Program-made: the position numbers and the translations under genes | The notes under the pieces: generated by a model | Told to the model about the DNA's origin: nothing | The model's database searches: none | What the model saw: only the letters and a program-made list of their open reading frames with translations | DNA from: Chloroflexota bacterium | GTDB lineage: Bacteria; Chloroflexota; Limnocylindria; QHBO01 | Length of the DNA stretch: 19,577 nucleotides | Reading direction: 5' to 3' | Assembly: GCA_005879815.1 (NCBI GenBank) | Contig: VBKA01000012.1 | Span: forward strand, 1 to 19,577 | In this document: in pieces, positions 1 through 7,042 of the stretch | Layout of the letters: each line of letters starts with the position of its first letter | Position numbering within the stretch: position 1 is the first letter of the stretch

Positions 1-62
1 AGGGCTATTGTGGCCCCCCACACCACTGGCGAAACTGCCGCTCGCTTGAGCGCGACTGAGGA

Positions 63-1166
63 ATGGCCCGCTTGGCTGCTTCGTCCATGGTCACCTCGCA
101 ATACCGCCCCTCCCTCCGCAGGCCCGTTGGCGCATCGCTAGTGCTGCTCGTCGCCGCTCTCGTGCTCACGGTCACGCCGGTCCTCGCCAGGAACGTGCTG
201 AGCAGCGCGGTCGTCGCTCCAAGGACGGGCACGACGGCGACGGTGTTCCTCTTCTCCGTCCACTACGCCGGGAAGCCGGCGACCAGCGTGGTCGCCCGCG
301 TCGGCACCTTGACGGTAGCGCTGAGCCTCGTCAGCGGCACGACCTCGAGCGGCACGTGGCGTGGGTCGCGACGGCTCCCGGCCGGGACCAGGAGCGTGAC
401 CTTTTCCGCCACGGCTGTCGGCAAGGTCGCGGATCTCCCTGCCGGCCATGTCACGACGACCGCGCCTCCCACGCCAACACCCGTTCCAACGCCCAAGCCC
501 CCGGCGGCCACCCCACGCCCATCGGCACGCCCCACGCGCTCCCCAGCCTCGAGCCCGGCCCGGTCTCCGCGCGTCTCTCCGTCAGCCAGAGCCATTCCTA
601 CCGGCGGGCCGCCGTCCACGCCCACGGCAGTAGGCGGCGCAACACAACCGTCCTCCTCGCCGGGCACGGCCGCCGGCGGGACCGCGGACCAGAGCGGGCC
701 ACTTCTTCCAGCGATCGTGCTCGGGCTCTTCGTCATCCTGGGCGTCGGGGGCATCGCCCTGCTGACTGGACGCCGTCAGGCCGAGGAGCGACCATCTGCC
801 GAATCTGGTGGGCTGCCCGATGCGCCGCTCGCGCCCGAATTCGTGCGGCGCGCTGTAGCGGCGGGAGCTACCGGCGCCGCCGCCTCTGGATCCAGGCCCC
901 GCGCAGCCTGGGAGGTCTCCACAAGCCTGGAGAACGAACCGCTCGGCTCGCTGGATGAGGGCCCATCGGACGGGGGAAGGGAGCCTCGGTCGGGGGATAG
1001 CCCGTTTCCACCCGAGGAGAGCGGATCCCCGGCCGAGAGTCCGATGTCAACGCCCGATGAGGCGCGGCCGGTGGCGGGCGATCTGCCGCGAGGCGGAAGC
1101 GACGAGGCCGCTGCCGCAAGCGGAGATGAGCTGCGCGAAGGCAACGAGCCACCCGCCCAAGGGTGA
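63..1166 (+). CDS. Secreted, Pro/Thr/Ser-rich single-pass membrane protein, function unknown
   Basis: No family is recognised. The 367-aa product begins with a basic stretch (RRP near residue 20) and a hydrophobic core at about 22-42 ending in VLA, which looks like a signal peptide or signal anchor. Residues 45-130 are Val/Thr/Ser-rich with alternating hydrophobic residues, consistent with one small beta-sandwich-like extracellular domain. Residues 131-210 are a low-complexity Pro/Thr/Ser/Ala linker of the kind that spans or lines the cell wall. A clear membrane segment follows at about 214-236 with a GRR stop-transfer signal. The remaining 130 residues are acidic, Gly/Ser/Pro-rich and probably disordered in the cytoplasm. 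ATG 87 (residue 9) is an alternative start that brings the signal peptide closer to the N-terminus; neither start has a well-spaced ribosome binding site. The gene is monocistronic as far as visible, with 90 nt to lipA. The topology is well supported; the role is unknown. Confidence 0.7.
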   Translation: MARLAASSMVTSQYRPSLRRPVGASLVLLVAALVLTVTPVLARNVLSSAVVAPRTGTTATVFLFSVHYAGKPATSVVARVGTLTVALSLVSGTTSSGTWRGSRRLPAGTRSVTFSATAVGKVADLPAGHVTTTAPPTPTPVPTPKPPAATPRPSARPTRSPASSPARSPRVSPSARAIPTGGPPSTPTAVGGATQPSSSPGTAAGGTADQSGPLLPAIVLGLFVILGVGGIALLTGRRQAEERPSAESGGLPDAPLAPEFVRRAVAAGATGAAASGSRPRAAWEVSTSLENEPLGSLDEGPSDGGREPRSGDSPFPPEESGSPAESPMSTPDEARPVAGDLPRGGSDEAAAASGDELREGNEPPAQG

Positions 1167-1243
1167 ATCGACCTGGCTCGATAACGAGCCGATGGCAGGC
1201 ACGGTGGCGCGCCCCGCTCGCGGCACTCCTCGGGCGCGCTGGG

Positions 1244-1249
1244 TAGACT
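1244..1249 (+). promoter_or_regulatory. Candidate leaderless -10 element of lipA
   Basis: TAGACT ends 7 nt before ATG 1257, matching the TANNNT-N7-start layout known for leaderless genes in Deinococcus and Actinobacteria. There is no Shine-Dalgarno sequence and no clear -35 box. It supports the upstream lipA start, although the resulting protein is longer than usual. Confidence 0.5.
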
Positions 1250-1256
1250 TTCCGCG

Positions 1257-2336
1257 ATGCCCCCCATCTCCACTCCATCTGACGCACGCGCCAGGGATTT
1301 CTCGGAGCTCGGCGAGCTCAGCGTCCTCGACCAACCCGCGGGAGGCGCCCACGGGCACACCGCACCGTCCGAGGTGATGTACCCGGGCGGCGCCATGGTC
1401 GACGGGGGCCTCCTGGCTCCTGGCGACCCGATGCCGGAAAACGCCGGACCCGGCGGCCGGCGGCCGGAGTGGCTCAAGGTCCGCATCGGCGCGGGGGCGA
1501 CCTACGCGGGACTCAAGCAGCTCATCCATGGCGAGAGCCTGCACACGGTCTGCGAGGAGGCACGCTGCCCGAACATGGGCGAGTGCTGGACCCTGGGCAC
1601 CGCCACTTTCATGATCCTGGGCTCGGTCTGCACCCGGAACTGCGGCTTCTGCGCCATCGAGACCGGCCGCCCGCCGGTCACCGACTGGGACGAACCCCGA
1701 CGCGTCGCGGAGGCGACGTCCCGCATGGGCCTCAAGCACGTGGTGGTCACCATGGTCGCGCGTGACGATCTGCCCGACGGTGGTGCCGGGATGGTCGCGG
1801 AGACGATTCGCCAGATCCGCCTGACCAACCCCGGAACCAGCGTGGAAGTGCTGATCAGCGACCTGAACGGGCGCGAGACGGACATTCGCACCGTGGTCGA
1901 GGCGCAGCCGGAGATCCTCAACCACAACGTCGAGACGGTGCCTCGGCTGCAGCGTCCCGTCCGACGTCGGGCGCGCTGGGACCGCAGCGTCGGCGTGCTG
2001 ACCACGGGTCGCCGCATCGCTACCGAGATCGGTCATGACGCGATGGTCACAAAGACCGGGATGATGCTCGGGCTTGGCGAGACCTGGGACGAGGTGATCG
2101 AGGCCATGGGCCTGCTCCGCGCCGCGGAGATCGAGGTGCTGACTATTGGCCAGTACCTGCGGCCCAGCCGCCAGCATCTCCCGCTGCGCCGTTACTACAC
2201 GCCGGCCGAGTTCATGAGCCTGCGACGCATCGGGCTCGACCTCGGCTTTCGGCACGTGCAGTCCGGCCCGCTGGTGCGCTCGAGCTATCACGCGGCCGAG
2301 CAGGTGCCGGGGGTTCAGGGATCGGTCGCCGTCTGA
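1257..2336 (+). CDS. lipA: Lipoyl synthase
   Basis: Radical SAM enzyme that inserts two sulfurs into protein-bound octanoyl groups, the last step of lipoyl cofactor synthesis in the cytoplasm. Both iron-sulfur clusters are readable: the auxiliary-cluster cysteines C99, C104 and C110 (CEEARCPNMGEC), and the radical SAM motif C125-x3-C129-x2-C132. RDDLPDGGA, NHNVETVPRL, the MLGLGET loop, QYLRPS and the C-terminal RSSY motif are all present. The protein is 359 aa against the usual 290-320. The excess is a 58-residue Gly/Pro-rich N-terminus without conserved motifs. ATG 1431 would give a normal-length 301-aa protein starting MPENAG, but the TAGACT element 7 nt upstream of 1257 argues for the long form. 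The stop overlaps the lipB start by one base (TGATG), so the two are translationally coupled. The segment QRPVRRRARW is more basic than usual but has the family length. Confidence 0.96.
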   Translation: MPPISTPSDARARDFSELGELSVLDQPAGGAHGHTAPSEVMYPGGAMVDGGLLAPGDPMPENAGPGGRRPEWLKVRIGAGATYAGLKQLIHGESLHTVCEEARCPNMGECWTLGTATFMILGSVCTRNCGFCAIETGRPPVTDWDEPRRVAEATSRMGLKHVVVTMVARDDLPDGGAGMVAETIRQIRLTNPGTSVEVLISDLNGRETDIRTVVEAQPEILNHNVETVPRLQRPVRRRARWDRSVGVLTTGRRIATEIGHDAMVTKTGMMLGLGETWDEVIEAMGLLRAAEIEVLTIGQYLRPSRQHLPLRRYYTPAEFMSLRRIGLDLGFRHVQSGPLVRSSYHAAEQVPGVQGSVAV

Positions 2337-3163
2337 TGGCGGCGCCCGGCCCGGTCATGCGCGACATCTCATCGGGTCCGCTCCAGGATGCGCCGCCGAG
2401 CCCCGCGCGCAGGCCTCGCCGCGACGAGCCCTTCGAGCCCGCGAGCAACGCCAGGCCGCTGCTGCTGGCACACGGCGGCGCGCTGACCATCGATCGCCTG
2501 GGGACCGTCGCGTATGAGCCGACGTGGGAGCTCCAGGACGAGCTTGCGCAGCAGCGCCGGGAACGCCGAATCGGTGACCGGCTGCTGCTGCTGGAGCACT
2601 TTCCGGTGTTCACCATCGGCCGCGGCGGGGACGAGTCCAACCTGAGAGCCAGCCCCCAGCGCCTTCGCGAGCTGGGCGCCACCTTCCTCCGCGTCGATCG
2701 CGGCGGCGACATCACCTTTCACGGTCCGGGTCAGCTGGTCGCATACCCGATCGTCGAGCTCAGAGACCCCCTCGACCTGCGCCGCTATGTGCGGACGCTC
2801 GAGGCCGCGATCGTCGCGACTGCGGCCCGCTTCGGCGTCCAGGCGGATCGGCTCGAAGGGCTGACTGGTGTGTGGGTCCAGGGGGCGCGCAAGCTGGCCG
2901 CCATCGGTGTCCGCGTCCGACGCGGCGTGACGACCCACGGCCTCGCCCTGAACGTCAACACCGACCTGCGTTGGTTCGCCGAGATGGTGCCGTGCGGCAT
3001 CCCGGACAAGGAGGTGACCAGCCTCGAGCGCGAGATCGGTCACCGGCTCGAGATGGGCGACGTGGAGGATGCCCTGGCGGAAGAGCTTTCGTCGCACCTG
3101 GGGTTGCGGGTGGCGGCGGGACTGCCCGGGGTGGTCGGACCGGCCGGCGTGGCCGAGCAATGA
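2336..3163 (+). CDS. lipB: Lipoyl(octanoyl) transferase
   Basis: Transfers octanoyl from acyl carrier protein to the lipoyl-domain lysine of E2 or GcvH proteins, giving LipA its substrate. The diagnostic RGGDITFHGPGQ motif is at residues 122-133, the catalytic lysine is in GARKLAAIG (K186), and the acyl-accepting cysteine is in MVPCGI (C220), so both catalytic residues are intact. At 275 aa it carries about 45 extra N-terminal residues (Pro/Arg-rich, probably disordered) relative to typical LipB. Internal start M8 exists, but the ATG overlapping the lipA stop fits translational coupling best. A 4-nt gap separates it from the downstream MBL-fold gene, so lipA, lipB and the hydrolase are probably co-transcribed. 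Confidence 0.96.
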   Translation: MAAPGPVMRDISSGPLQDAPPSPARRPRRDEPFEPASNARPLLLAHGGALTIDRLGTVAYEPTWELQDELAQQRRERRIGDRLLLLEHFPVFTIGRGGDESNLRASPQRLRELGATFLRVDRGGDITFHGPGQLVAYPIVELRDPLDLRRYVRTLEAAIVATAARFGVQADRLEGLTGVWVQGARKLAAIGVRVRRGVTTHGLALNVNTDLRWFAEMVPCGIPDKEVTSLEREIGHRLEMGDVEDALAEELSSHLGLRVAAGLPGVVGPAGVAEQ

Positions 3164-3167
3164 GGGC

Positions 3168-3857
3168 GTGAGCGACCCGATCATCCAGCGGAGCGTGGGC
3201 CCGCCTGCGCATCTGCCGCGCATCGAGACCGGCAGCTTCGGACCGTGGCAGACGAACGCGTACCTCGTGTGGGACGGTCGGTCGCCGGATGCCCTGGTCC
3301 TCGATCCGGGCATGGGCGCGGCCACGGCGCTGATGGAGCGCGCGGCGGCCAACGAGCTGCGGGTGCACCTGATCGCGAACAGCCACGGCCACATCGATCA
3401 CGTCTTCGACAACGCAGCGGTGCGCCGGGCGTCGGACGCCCCCATCGCCATCCACCATGACGACGCCTATCGCCTCGACGGACACAACGCCTACGGATTC
3501 GAGATGGAGCCCAGCGTGGCGGAGCGCGAGCTGCGCGAGGGCGACCAGCTGACCATCGGCGATCTGACCTTCGCCGTGCTGCACACCCCCGGCCACACGG
3601 AGGGTTCGGTGTGCCTCTACGAGGAGCGACAGCACCTTCTCTTGAGCGGCGACGTTCTCTTCGCCGGGAGCTACGGACGGACCGATCTGCCAGGTGGCGA
3701 CGACGAGGCGATGGTCTCCAGCCTGCGGCGCCTGGCCGAGCAGCTCCCGCCGGAGATCAGGGTCCTTCCCGGCCACGGTCCGGAGACCACAATCGAGCGC
3801 GAGCTGCCCTGGATGCGGCGCATTGCGCTGGCAGACCGCCTGCTCGTACCGGGATAG
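3168..3857 (+). CDS. Glyoxalase II-like metallo-beta-lactamase fold hydrolase
   Basis: A 229-aa hydrolase of the YcbL/GloB-like branch of the MBL superfamily. Metal ligands are visible in order: HGHIDH at 73-78 (HxHxDH), H143 in TPGHTEGS, D162 in LSGDVLF and H203 in LPGHGPET. This branch usually hydrolyses thioesters such as S-lactoyl or related acyl-thiols; the actual substrate cannot be told from sequence. The start is taken as GTG 3168, four bases after the lipB stop. An in-frame GTG at 3195 is possible, and the conserved region begins only at about residue 20 (TGSFGPWQTNAY). Reading the frame further upstream would run deep into lipB and is unlikely. Its position behind lipB suggests co-expression with lipoate synthesis, perhaps a thiol or thioester clean-up role; that link is inference. 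Confidence 0.88.
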   Translation: MSDPIIQRSVGPPAHLPRIETGSFGPWQTNAYLVWDGRSPDALVLDPGMGAATALMERAAANELRVHLIANSHGHIDHVFDNAAVRRASDAPIAIHHDDAYRLDGHNAYGFEMEPSVAERELREGDQLTIGDLTFAVLHTPGHTEGSVCLYEERQHLLLSGDVLFAGSYGRTDLPGGDDEAMVSSLRRLAEQLPPEIRVLPGHGPETTIERELPWMRRIALADRLLVPG

Positions 3858-3903
3858 GCGGCCAATGGCGGGCGGCGGGCCGCTGATCGCGGACGCATCG
3901 GTC

Positions 3904-3909
3904 TAGGAT
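3904..3909 (+). promoter_or_regulatory. Possible -10 element for the UPF0173 gene
   Basis: TAGGAT lies 32 nt upstream of GTG 3942. A purine-rich GAAGAGGGA at about 3931-3939 can serve as ribosome binding site for ATG 3948. No convincing -35 box is seen, so this is a weak call. Confidence 0.3.
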
Positions 3910-3941
3910 GGTTTGCGGAGCACGATGGGCGAAGAGGGACG

Positions 3942-4652
3942 GTGACCATGGGCACCCTGCGCATCACGAGGCTCGGGCACGGCGGGATCCTCTACCGATC
4001 CCCCGCCGACAAGTGGCTGTGGGTCGACCGCTGGAGCGCGGCCCCGACCTTCGCGGATGCCTTCCGCGAGCCGGAGCAGGTCGACGTCGTGGCACCCACC
4101 CACGGACATTTCGACCACGTCGGCAACGACGCGGCGGACGTCATCGAGCTCGCCCAGTCGGGTGCCACCGTGGTCGGCAGCCACGAGCTCTCGATCTACC
4201 TGGCCGGACTCGGCGTGCAGGCCATCGGCATGAACAAGGGCGGCACCATCGAAGCGGCCGGGATCAAGCTGACCATGTTCCATGCCGTGCATTCGGGTGG
4301 CATCACGATCACCGGCGGCGGGCCCGAGGCGACTCGCGAGGTCGGCTGCTGGGGATGGCTGATCGAGTTCGAGGACGGCACCAAGGTCTACCACTCCGGC
4401 GACACGGACCTGTTCGGCGACATGGCGTTCGTGCGGGCCTGGGGAGCGACGATCGCGGTGCTGCCCATCGGCGGGCACTACACGATGGGGCCGGCTGCGG
4501 CTGCCAGGGCCGTCACCCTGACCGGCGTGCAGACCGTGATCCCGGTCCATTACGCCACCTTCCCGATCCTTGCGGGCACGCCCTCGGAGCTGGCGCAGCT
4601 GACGGATGCGAAGGTGGTCGAGCTCGAGCCGGGCGAAACCTGGGAGGCATGA
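3942..4652 (+). CDS. UPF0173-type metal-dependent hydrolase (MBL fold, UlaG-like)
   Basis: A 236-aa cytoplasmic MBL-fold protein of the UPF0173 family. Recognisable elements are LGHGG near the N-terminus, the metal motif HGHFDH at 54-59 followed by VGN, AVHSGG, YHSGDTDLFGDM, LPIGGHYTMGP and PVHYATFP near the C-terminus. Length is typical of the family, whose physiological substrate is not settled. GTG 3942 gives MTMGTL; ATG 3948, two codons later, is equally likely because the purine-rich stretch at 3931-3939 is better spaced for it. The next gene starts one base after its stop, so the two probably form a transcription unit. The preceding hydrolase shares the MBL fold but belongs to a different subfamily, so this is not a recent tandem duplication. 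Confidence 0.9.
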   Translation: MTMGTLRITRLGHGGILYRSPADKWLWVDRWSAAPTFADAFREPEQVDVVAPTHGHFDHVGNDAADVIELAQSGATVVGSHELSIYLAGLGVQAIGMNKGGTIEAAGIKLTMFHAVHSGGITITGGGPEATREVGCWGWLIEFEDGTKVYHSGDTDLFGDMAFVRAWGATIAVLPIGGHYTMGPAAAARAVTLTGVQTVIPVHYATFPILAGTPSELAQLTDAKVVELEPGETWEA

Positions 4653-4653
4653 G

Positions 4654-5034
4654 ATGGGACTGATCCTTTCGATCTTCGCCGCGTTGGGCGGCAGCGTTGC
4701 AGGCGCGGCAGTCCGCGCAGGAATCACGGTGGTGGACCAACAGCTGGCGAAGCGGGAAAGCGATGCGTCCGAGCCGATGATGATCAACGGCTCCCTGGTG
4801 GGCGGAGTGGCGGCCGGCGTGGTGGCCGATGCCGTGGGCGGCGGTGTGGGGCTGGCCTTCTGGCTCGGCGCTGTCCTCGGAGCGGCGGGCGCGGATCGGC
4901 TCGACTGGTGGGTGCTCGAGCGGGTCGGGGTGGATCGGGACGCCCTGATAGCCAGGGCCCGCAAGGCAGCGGAGAGGGCTCAGCGCCAGGCGCGCAAGGC
5001 GGTTCCCATCAGCGAGGAGGCGGTCGAGGCCTGA
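4654..5034 (+). CDS. Small glycine-rich membrane protein, function unknown
   Basis: 126 aa, no recognised family. Two hydrophobic segments rich in Gly and Ala are seen at about residues 2-27 and 47-80, the second with repeated small-residue spacing like a glycine zipper. A charged amphipathic helix follows (about 88-116, many Arg/Ala/Lys). ATG 4654 is chosen because it follows the UPF0173 stop by a single base; the frame is open a little further upstream inside that gene but without a plausible start. It faces the downstream membrane protein gene tail to tail across 77 nt in which no clear terminator is seen. Confidence 0.72.
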   Translation: MGLILSIFAALGGSVAGAAVRAGITVVDQQLAKRESDASEPMMINGSLVGGVAAGVVADAVGGGVGLAFWLGAVLGAAGADRLDWWVLERVGVDRDALIARARKAAERAQRQARKAVPISEEAVEA

Positions 5035-5111
5035 CCTCTCACCGCGCGCCAATCGCGGGCCTCCACCGCGGTACCGTCGCTCGGGATCCGGCGGTTTGGA
5101 TTGACCGTGGC

Positions 5112-5693
5112 TTAGGTGCCGAACAGGAACTCGGTGGCGCTGTGGATCGCGAAGAACGCGATGAGCAGCAGCGACAGGACGGCCGCCACCAGGGTCAGCG
5201 CTCGACCGCGGATGGCAAACGCGATCGTCAGCTCGCCGGCTTCGCGCTGGATCGAGAGGCGCAGGACCGGCAGCACCGCGATCACGAAGGCGAGGACGGG
5301 CGCCCCCATCAGGCCCAGACCGATGAGCTTGCTGCCGAGGAGTTGGCGCTGGATTGGCTCGATGGCGGTGGCCATGCCCGGGACACCAACGTTATAGGCG
5401 AGCGCGCTGAGCGCGAGCACGATGGTCGTCGGCAATGCCACGACGATCGCCAGCAGAGCAAACGCGCGCGCGTGCCACCCACCAAAGTCGATCGTCACGG
5501 CAGGTCCTCCCGAAGTGAGCAAGGCGTTGGACAGGGCTCGGCCTCGGACGGCGAGACCGGCGCGGACGGCGTCAGCGACCACCGAGGGTGTCGCGGGCAG
5601 GTCTTCGAGCAGGGCGGCATACTCGGATCCGTAGCGCCGTCGCCACGAAGGTGGGTAGGCATGCACCAGCAGCCGAGCCAGGCGCGGACTCAT
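5112..5693 (-). CDS. PadR-linked integral membrane protein
   Basis: 193 aa with about three membrane segments (around 75-100, 122-145, 165-187). The N-terminal 35 residues carry a pattern (LLVHAYPPSWRRRYGSEY, then LLEDLP) that resembles, from memory, the cytoplasmic start of many uncharacterised membrane proteins encoded beside PadR regulators in Actinobacteria and Chloroflexota. Its ATG overlaps the stop of the upstream padR gene by 4 nt (ATGA), so the pair is one transcription unit under PadR autoregulation. No catalytic motif is visible. It may be an accessory or sensory partner of the divergent ABC exporter; that is inference from position only. Confidence 0.78.
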   Translation of the reverse strand: MSPRLARLLVHAYPPSWRRRYGSEYAALLEDLPATPSVVADAVRAGLAVRGRALSNALLTSGGPAVTIDFGGWHARAFALLAIVVALPTTIVLALSALAYNVGVPGMATAIEPIQRQLLGSKLIGLGLMGAPVLAFVIAVLPVLRLSIQREAGELTIAFAIRGRALTLVAAVLSLLLIAFFAIHSATEFLFGT

Positions 5694-5989
5694 TCGTGAG
5701 CCACCCGAGCTAGACCGATGCTGAGCGCCTGGCGCATCTCCCCCAGGCGGGCGCGAAGCGCCGCCAATCCGGCCGGTGTGAGGCGGTACGGGCGGCGGCG
5801 GCCCTCGGGAGCGAGGGGTTCCACGAGTCCCCCGTCGTCCAGCCGCGTGAGCGCGCCATAGAGGGTTCCGGGACCGAGGTGCGCGCCGGCAAAGGCCTCC
5901 ACGTCACGCATCATGGCGTGCCCATGCTTGGGGCCGGAGGCGAGGCTGATCATGATCAGCAGAGCCGGTTCCTGGGCCGTCGGACGCAC
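5690..5989 (-). CDS. PadR-family transcriptional regulator
   Basis: A 99-aa single-domain winged-helix repressor. The PadR signature reads KHGHAMMRDVEAF, then LGPGTLYGALTRLDDGGLVEP, the wing GRRRPYRLTPAG, and a C-terminal dimerisation helix. The protein is the usual size of a small (class II) PadR. The frame is open far upstream through the divergent promoter region, but GTG 5989 is the sensible start: the conserved domain begins about 8 residues later (EPALLIMISL) and GGAG lies about 10 nt before it. The only internal alternative is the ATG in LLIMISL, which would trim the first helix. It is divergent from the ABC exporter genes, with a strong palindrome between them that is its likely binding site. 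PadR repressors of this size typically release DNA on binding a hydrophobic drug or lipid-like ligand. Confidence 0.9.
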   Translation of the reverse strand: MRPTAQEPALLIMISLASGPKHGHAMMRDVEAFAGAHLGPGTLYGALTRLDDGGLVEPLAPEGRRRPYRLTPAGLAALRARLGEMRQALSIGLARVAHE

Positions 5990-6014
5990 GCTCGCTGCTC
6001 CACTGCTACGTTGG

Positions 6015-6041
6015 GCGATACTACGCCGTGCGTAGTATCGC
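6015..6041. promoter_or_regulatory. Palindromic operator, likely PadR binding site
   Basis: Perfect 11-bp inverted repeat: GCGATACTACG (6015-6025), spacer CCGTG, CGTAGTATCGC (6031-6041). It lies in the 114-bp gap between padR (start 5989) and the ABC ATPase (start 6104). The core TACTACG/CGTAGTA resembles known PadR operators. Read on the minus strand, a TAGTAT -10-like hexamer (6023-6018) sits inside the left arm, so bound repressor would block padR itself as well as affect the exporter promoter. Confidence 0.8.
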
Positions 6042-6088
6042 GCCGGGACGGTTCCACCGTCAAGTGGGCACGCGGCGACCAGCGCCGA

Positions 6089-6094
6089 TAGAAT
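6089..6094 (+). promoter_or_regulatory. Candidate -10 element of the ABC exporter operon
   Basis: TAGAAT ends 9 nt before ATG 6104, with no Shine-Dalgarno sequence between, so the transcript would be leaderless or nearly so. The PadR-type palindrome is centred about 63 bp upstream of this hexamer. No consensus -35 is seen. Confidence 0.5.
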
Positions 6095-6103
6095 CTCTGC
6101 TCC

Positions 6104-7042
6104 ATGTCTGGTGCCCCCGGTGATGCGCTGGTACGCGCTCGGAAGCTGACGAAGCGATTCGGCAGCTTCACCGCGGTCGATGGCATCGACTTCGACGTGC
6201 GGCCGGCAGAGGCCTTTGGCTTCCTGGGGCCCAACGGAGCGGGCAAGACCTCGACGATGCGCATGATCGCGTGCGCGTCGCCGGTGACCGACGGCGATCT
6301 GGCGGTGATCGGCATGAACCCGGCCAGCCAGGCGCGCGAGATCAAGGCGCGTCTCGGCGTGGTGCCGCAGGTCGACAACCTCGACACCGAGCTGACGGTG
6401 CGCGAGAACCTGGAGATGTACGCCCGCTACTTCGACATCCCCGGCTCCGTGGCGCGAAGCCGCGCCGACGAGCTCCTCGAATTCGTGCAGCTCGCCGAGC
6501 GCGCCAAGGACCAGGTCGAGCCGCTCTCCGGCGGCATGAAGCGGCGGCTGACCATCGCCCGAGCGCTCATCAACGAGCCGCAGCTGGTGATACTCGACGA
6601 GCCGACCACCGGCCTCGACCCCCAGGCGCGTCATCTGCTGTGGGACCGGCTCTACCGACTCAAGCAGCGCGGCGCGACGCTCATCATCACCACCCACTAC
6701 ATGGACGAGGCCGAGCAGCTCTGCGACCGGCTGGTGGTGATGGACAAGGCCCGCATCGTGGCCGAGGGATCGCCGCTCGAGCTGATCGAACGCTACGCCA
6801 CCCGAGAGGTGCTCGAGCTGCGCTTCGGCGACGTGAAGCGCGCCAGCCTCGACGGGCAGCTGCAGGGGCTCGCGGAGCGCGTCGAGGAGCTTCCCGACCG
6901 CACGCTGGTGTACACCGACGACGGCGAGGCAGCGCTCGACGAGGTCCATCGCCGCAACATCCCCGTCCAGAGCGCGCTGGTCCGGCGAGCCTCGCTGGAG
7001 GATGTCTTTCTGAGCCTGACCGGGCGGTCGCTCGTCGAATGA
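6104..7042 (+). CDS. ABC exporter ATP-binding protein (NodI/DrrA-like)
   Basis: 312-aa ATPase that energises the two permeases encoded next to it. Walker A GPNGAGKT is at 42-49, the Q-loop VVPQ at 86-89, the signature LSGGM at 141-145, Walker B LVILDEP at 161-167, and the H-loop in TTHYMDEAEQLC. All nucleotide-binding residues are intact. Residues 230-312 form the C-terminal accessory domain usual in drug/lipo-oligosaccharide type ATPases. It resembles NodI and DrrA most, the group exporting drugs, antibiotics or lipo-oligosaccharides; the substrate here is unknown. The 3' end overlaps the first permease by ATGA. PadR is encoded divergently and probably represses this operon. Confidence 0.95.
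   Translation: MSGAPGDALVRARKLTKRFGSFTAVDGIDFDVRPAEAFGFLGPNGAGKTSTMRMIACASPVTDGDLAVIGMNPASQAREIKARLGVVPQVDNLDTELTVRENLEMYARYFDIPGSVARSRADELLEFVQLAERAKDQVEPLSGGMKRRLTIARALINEPQLVILDEPTTGLDPQARHLLWDRLYRLKQRGATLIITTHYMDEAEQLCDRLVVMDKARIVAEGSPLELIERYATREVLELRFGDVKRASLDGQLQGLAERVEELPDRTLVYTDDGEAALDEVHRRNIPVQSALVRRASLEDVFLSLTGRSLVE

Noticed and set aside
455..690. Pro/Thr/Ser repeats in the first gene as a possible tandem DNA repeat
   Set aside because: The repetition is at amino-acid composition level; no regular DNA repeat unit can be seen.
1950..1990. Possible pair of compensating frameshifts in lipA (basic segment QRPVRRRARW)
   Set aside because: The segment has the same length as in other LipA proteins and conserved residues resume in frame (DRSVGVL), so ordinary divergence is the simpler explanation.
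1047..2291. Minus-strand open frame of 414 codons opposite lipA
   Set aside because: Antisense to lipA, whose cluster cysteines and motifs are unmistakable on the plus strand.
3858..3883. GCGGCC/GGCCGC pair after the first MBL gene as a terminator
   Set aside because: The stem is only 6 bp with a 14-nt loop and no T-run, which is chance level in this GC-rich sequence.
3168..4652. Two MBL-fold genes as a tandem duplication
   Set aside because: They belong to different subfamilies (glyoxalase II-like and UPF0173) with different motif spacing.
5990..6949. N-terminal 320-codon extension of the PadR reading frame
   Set aside because: It would run antisense through the ABC ATPase gene and the divergent operator; the PadR fold is complete from GTG 5989.
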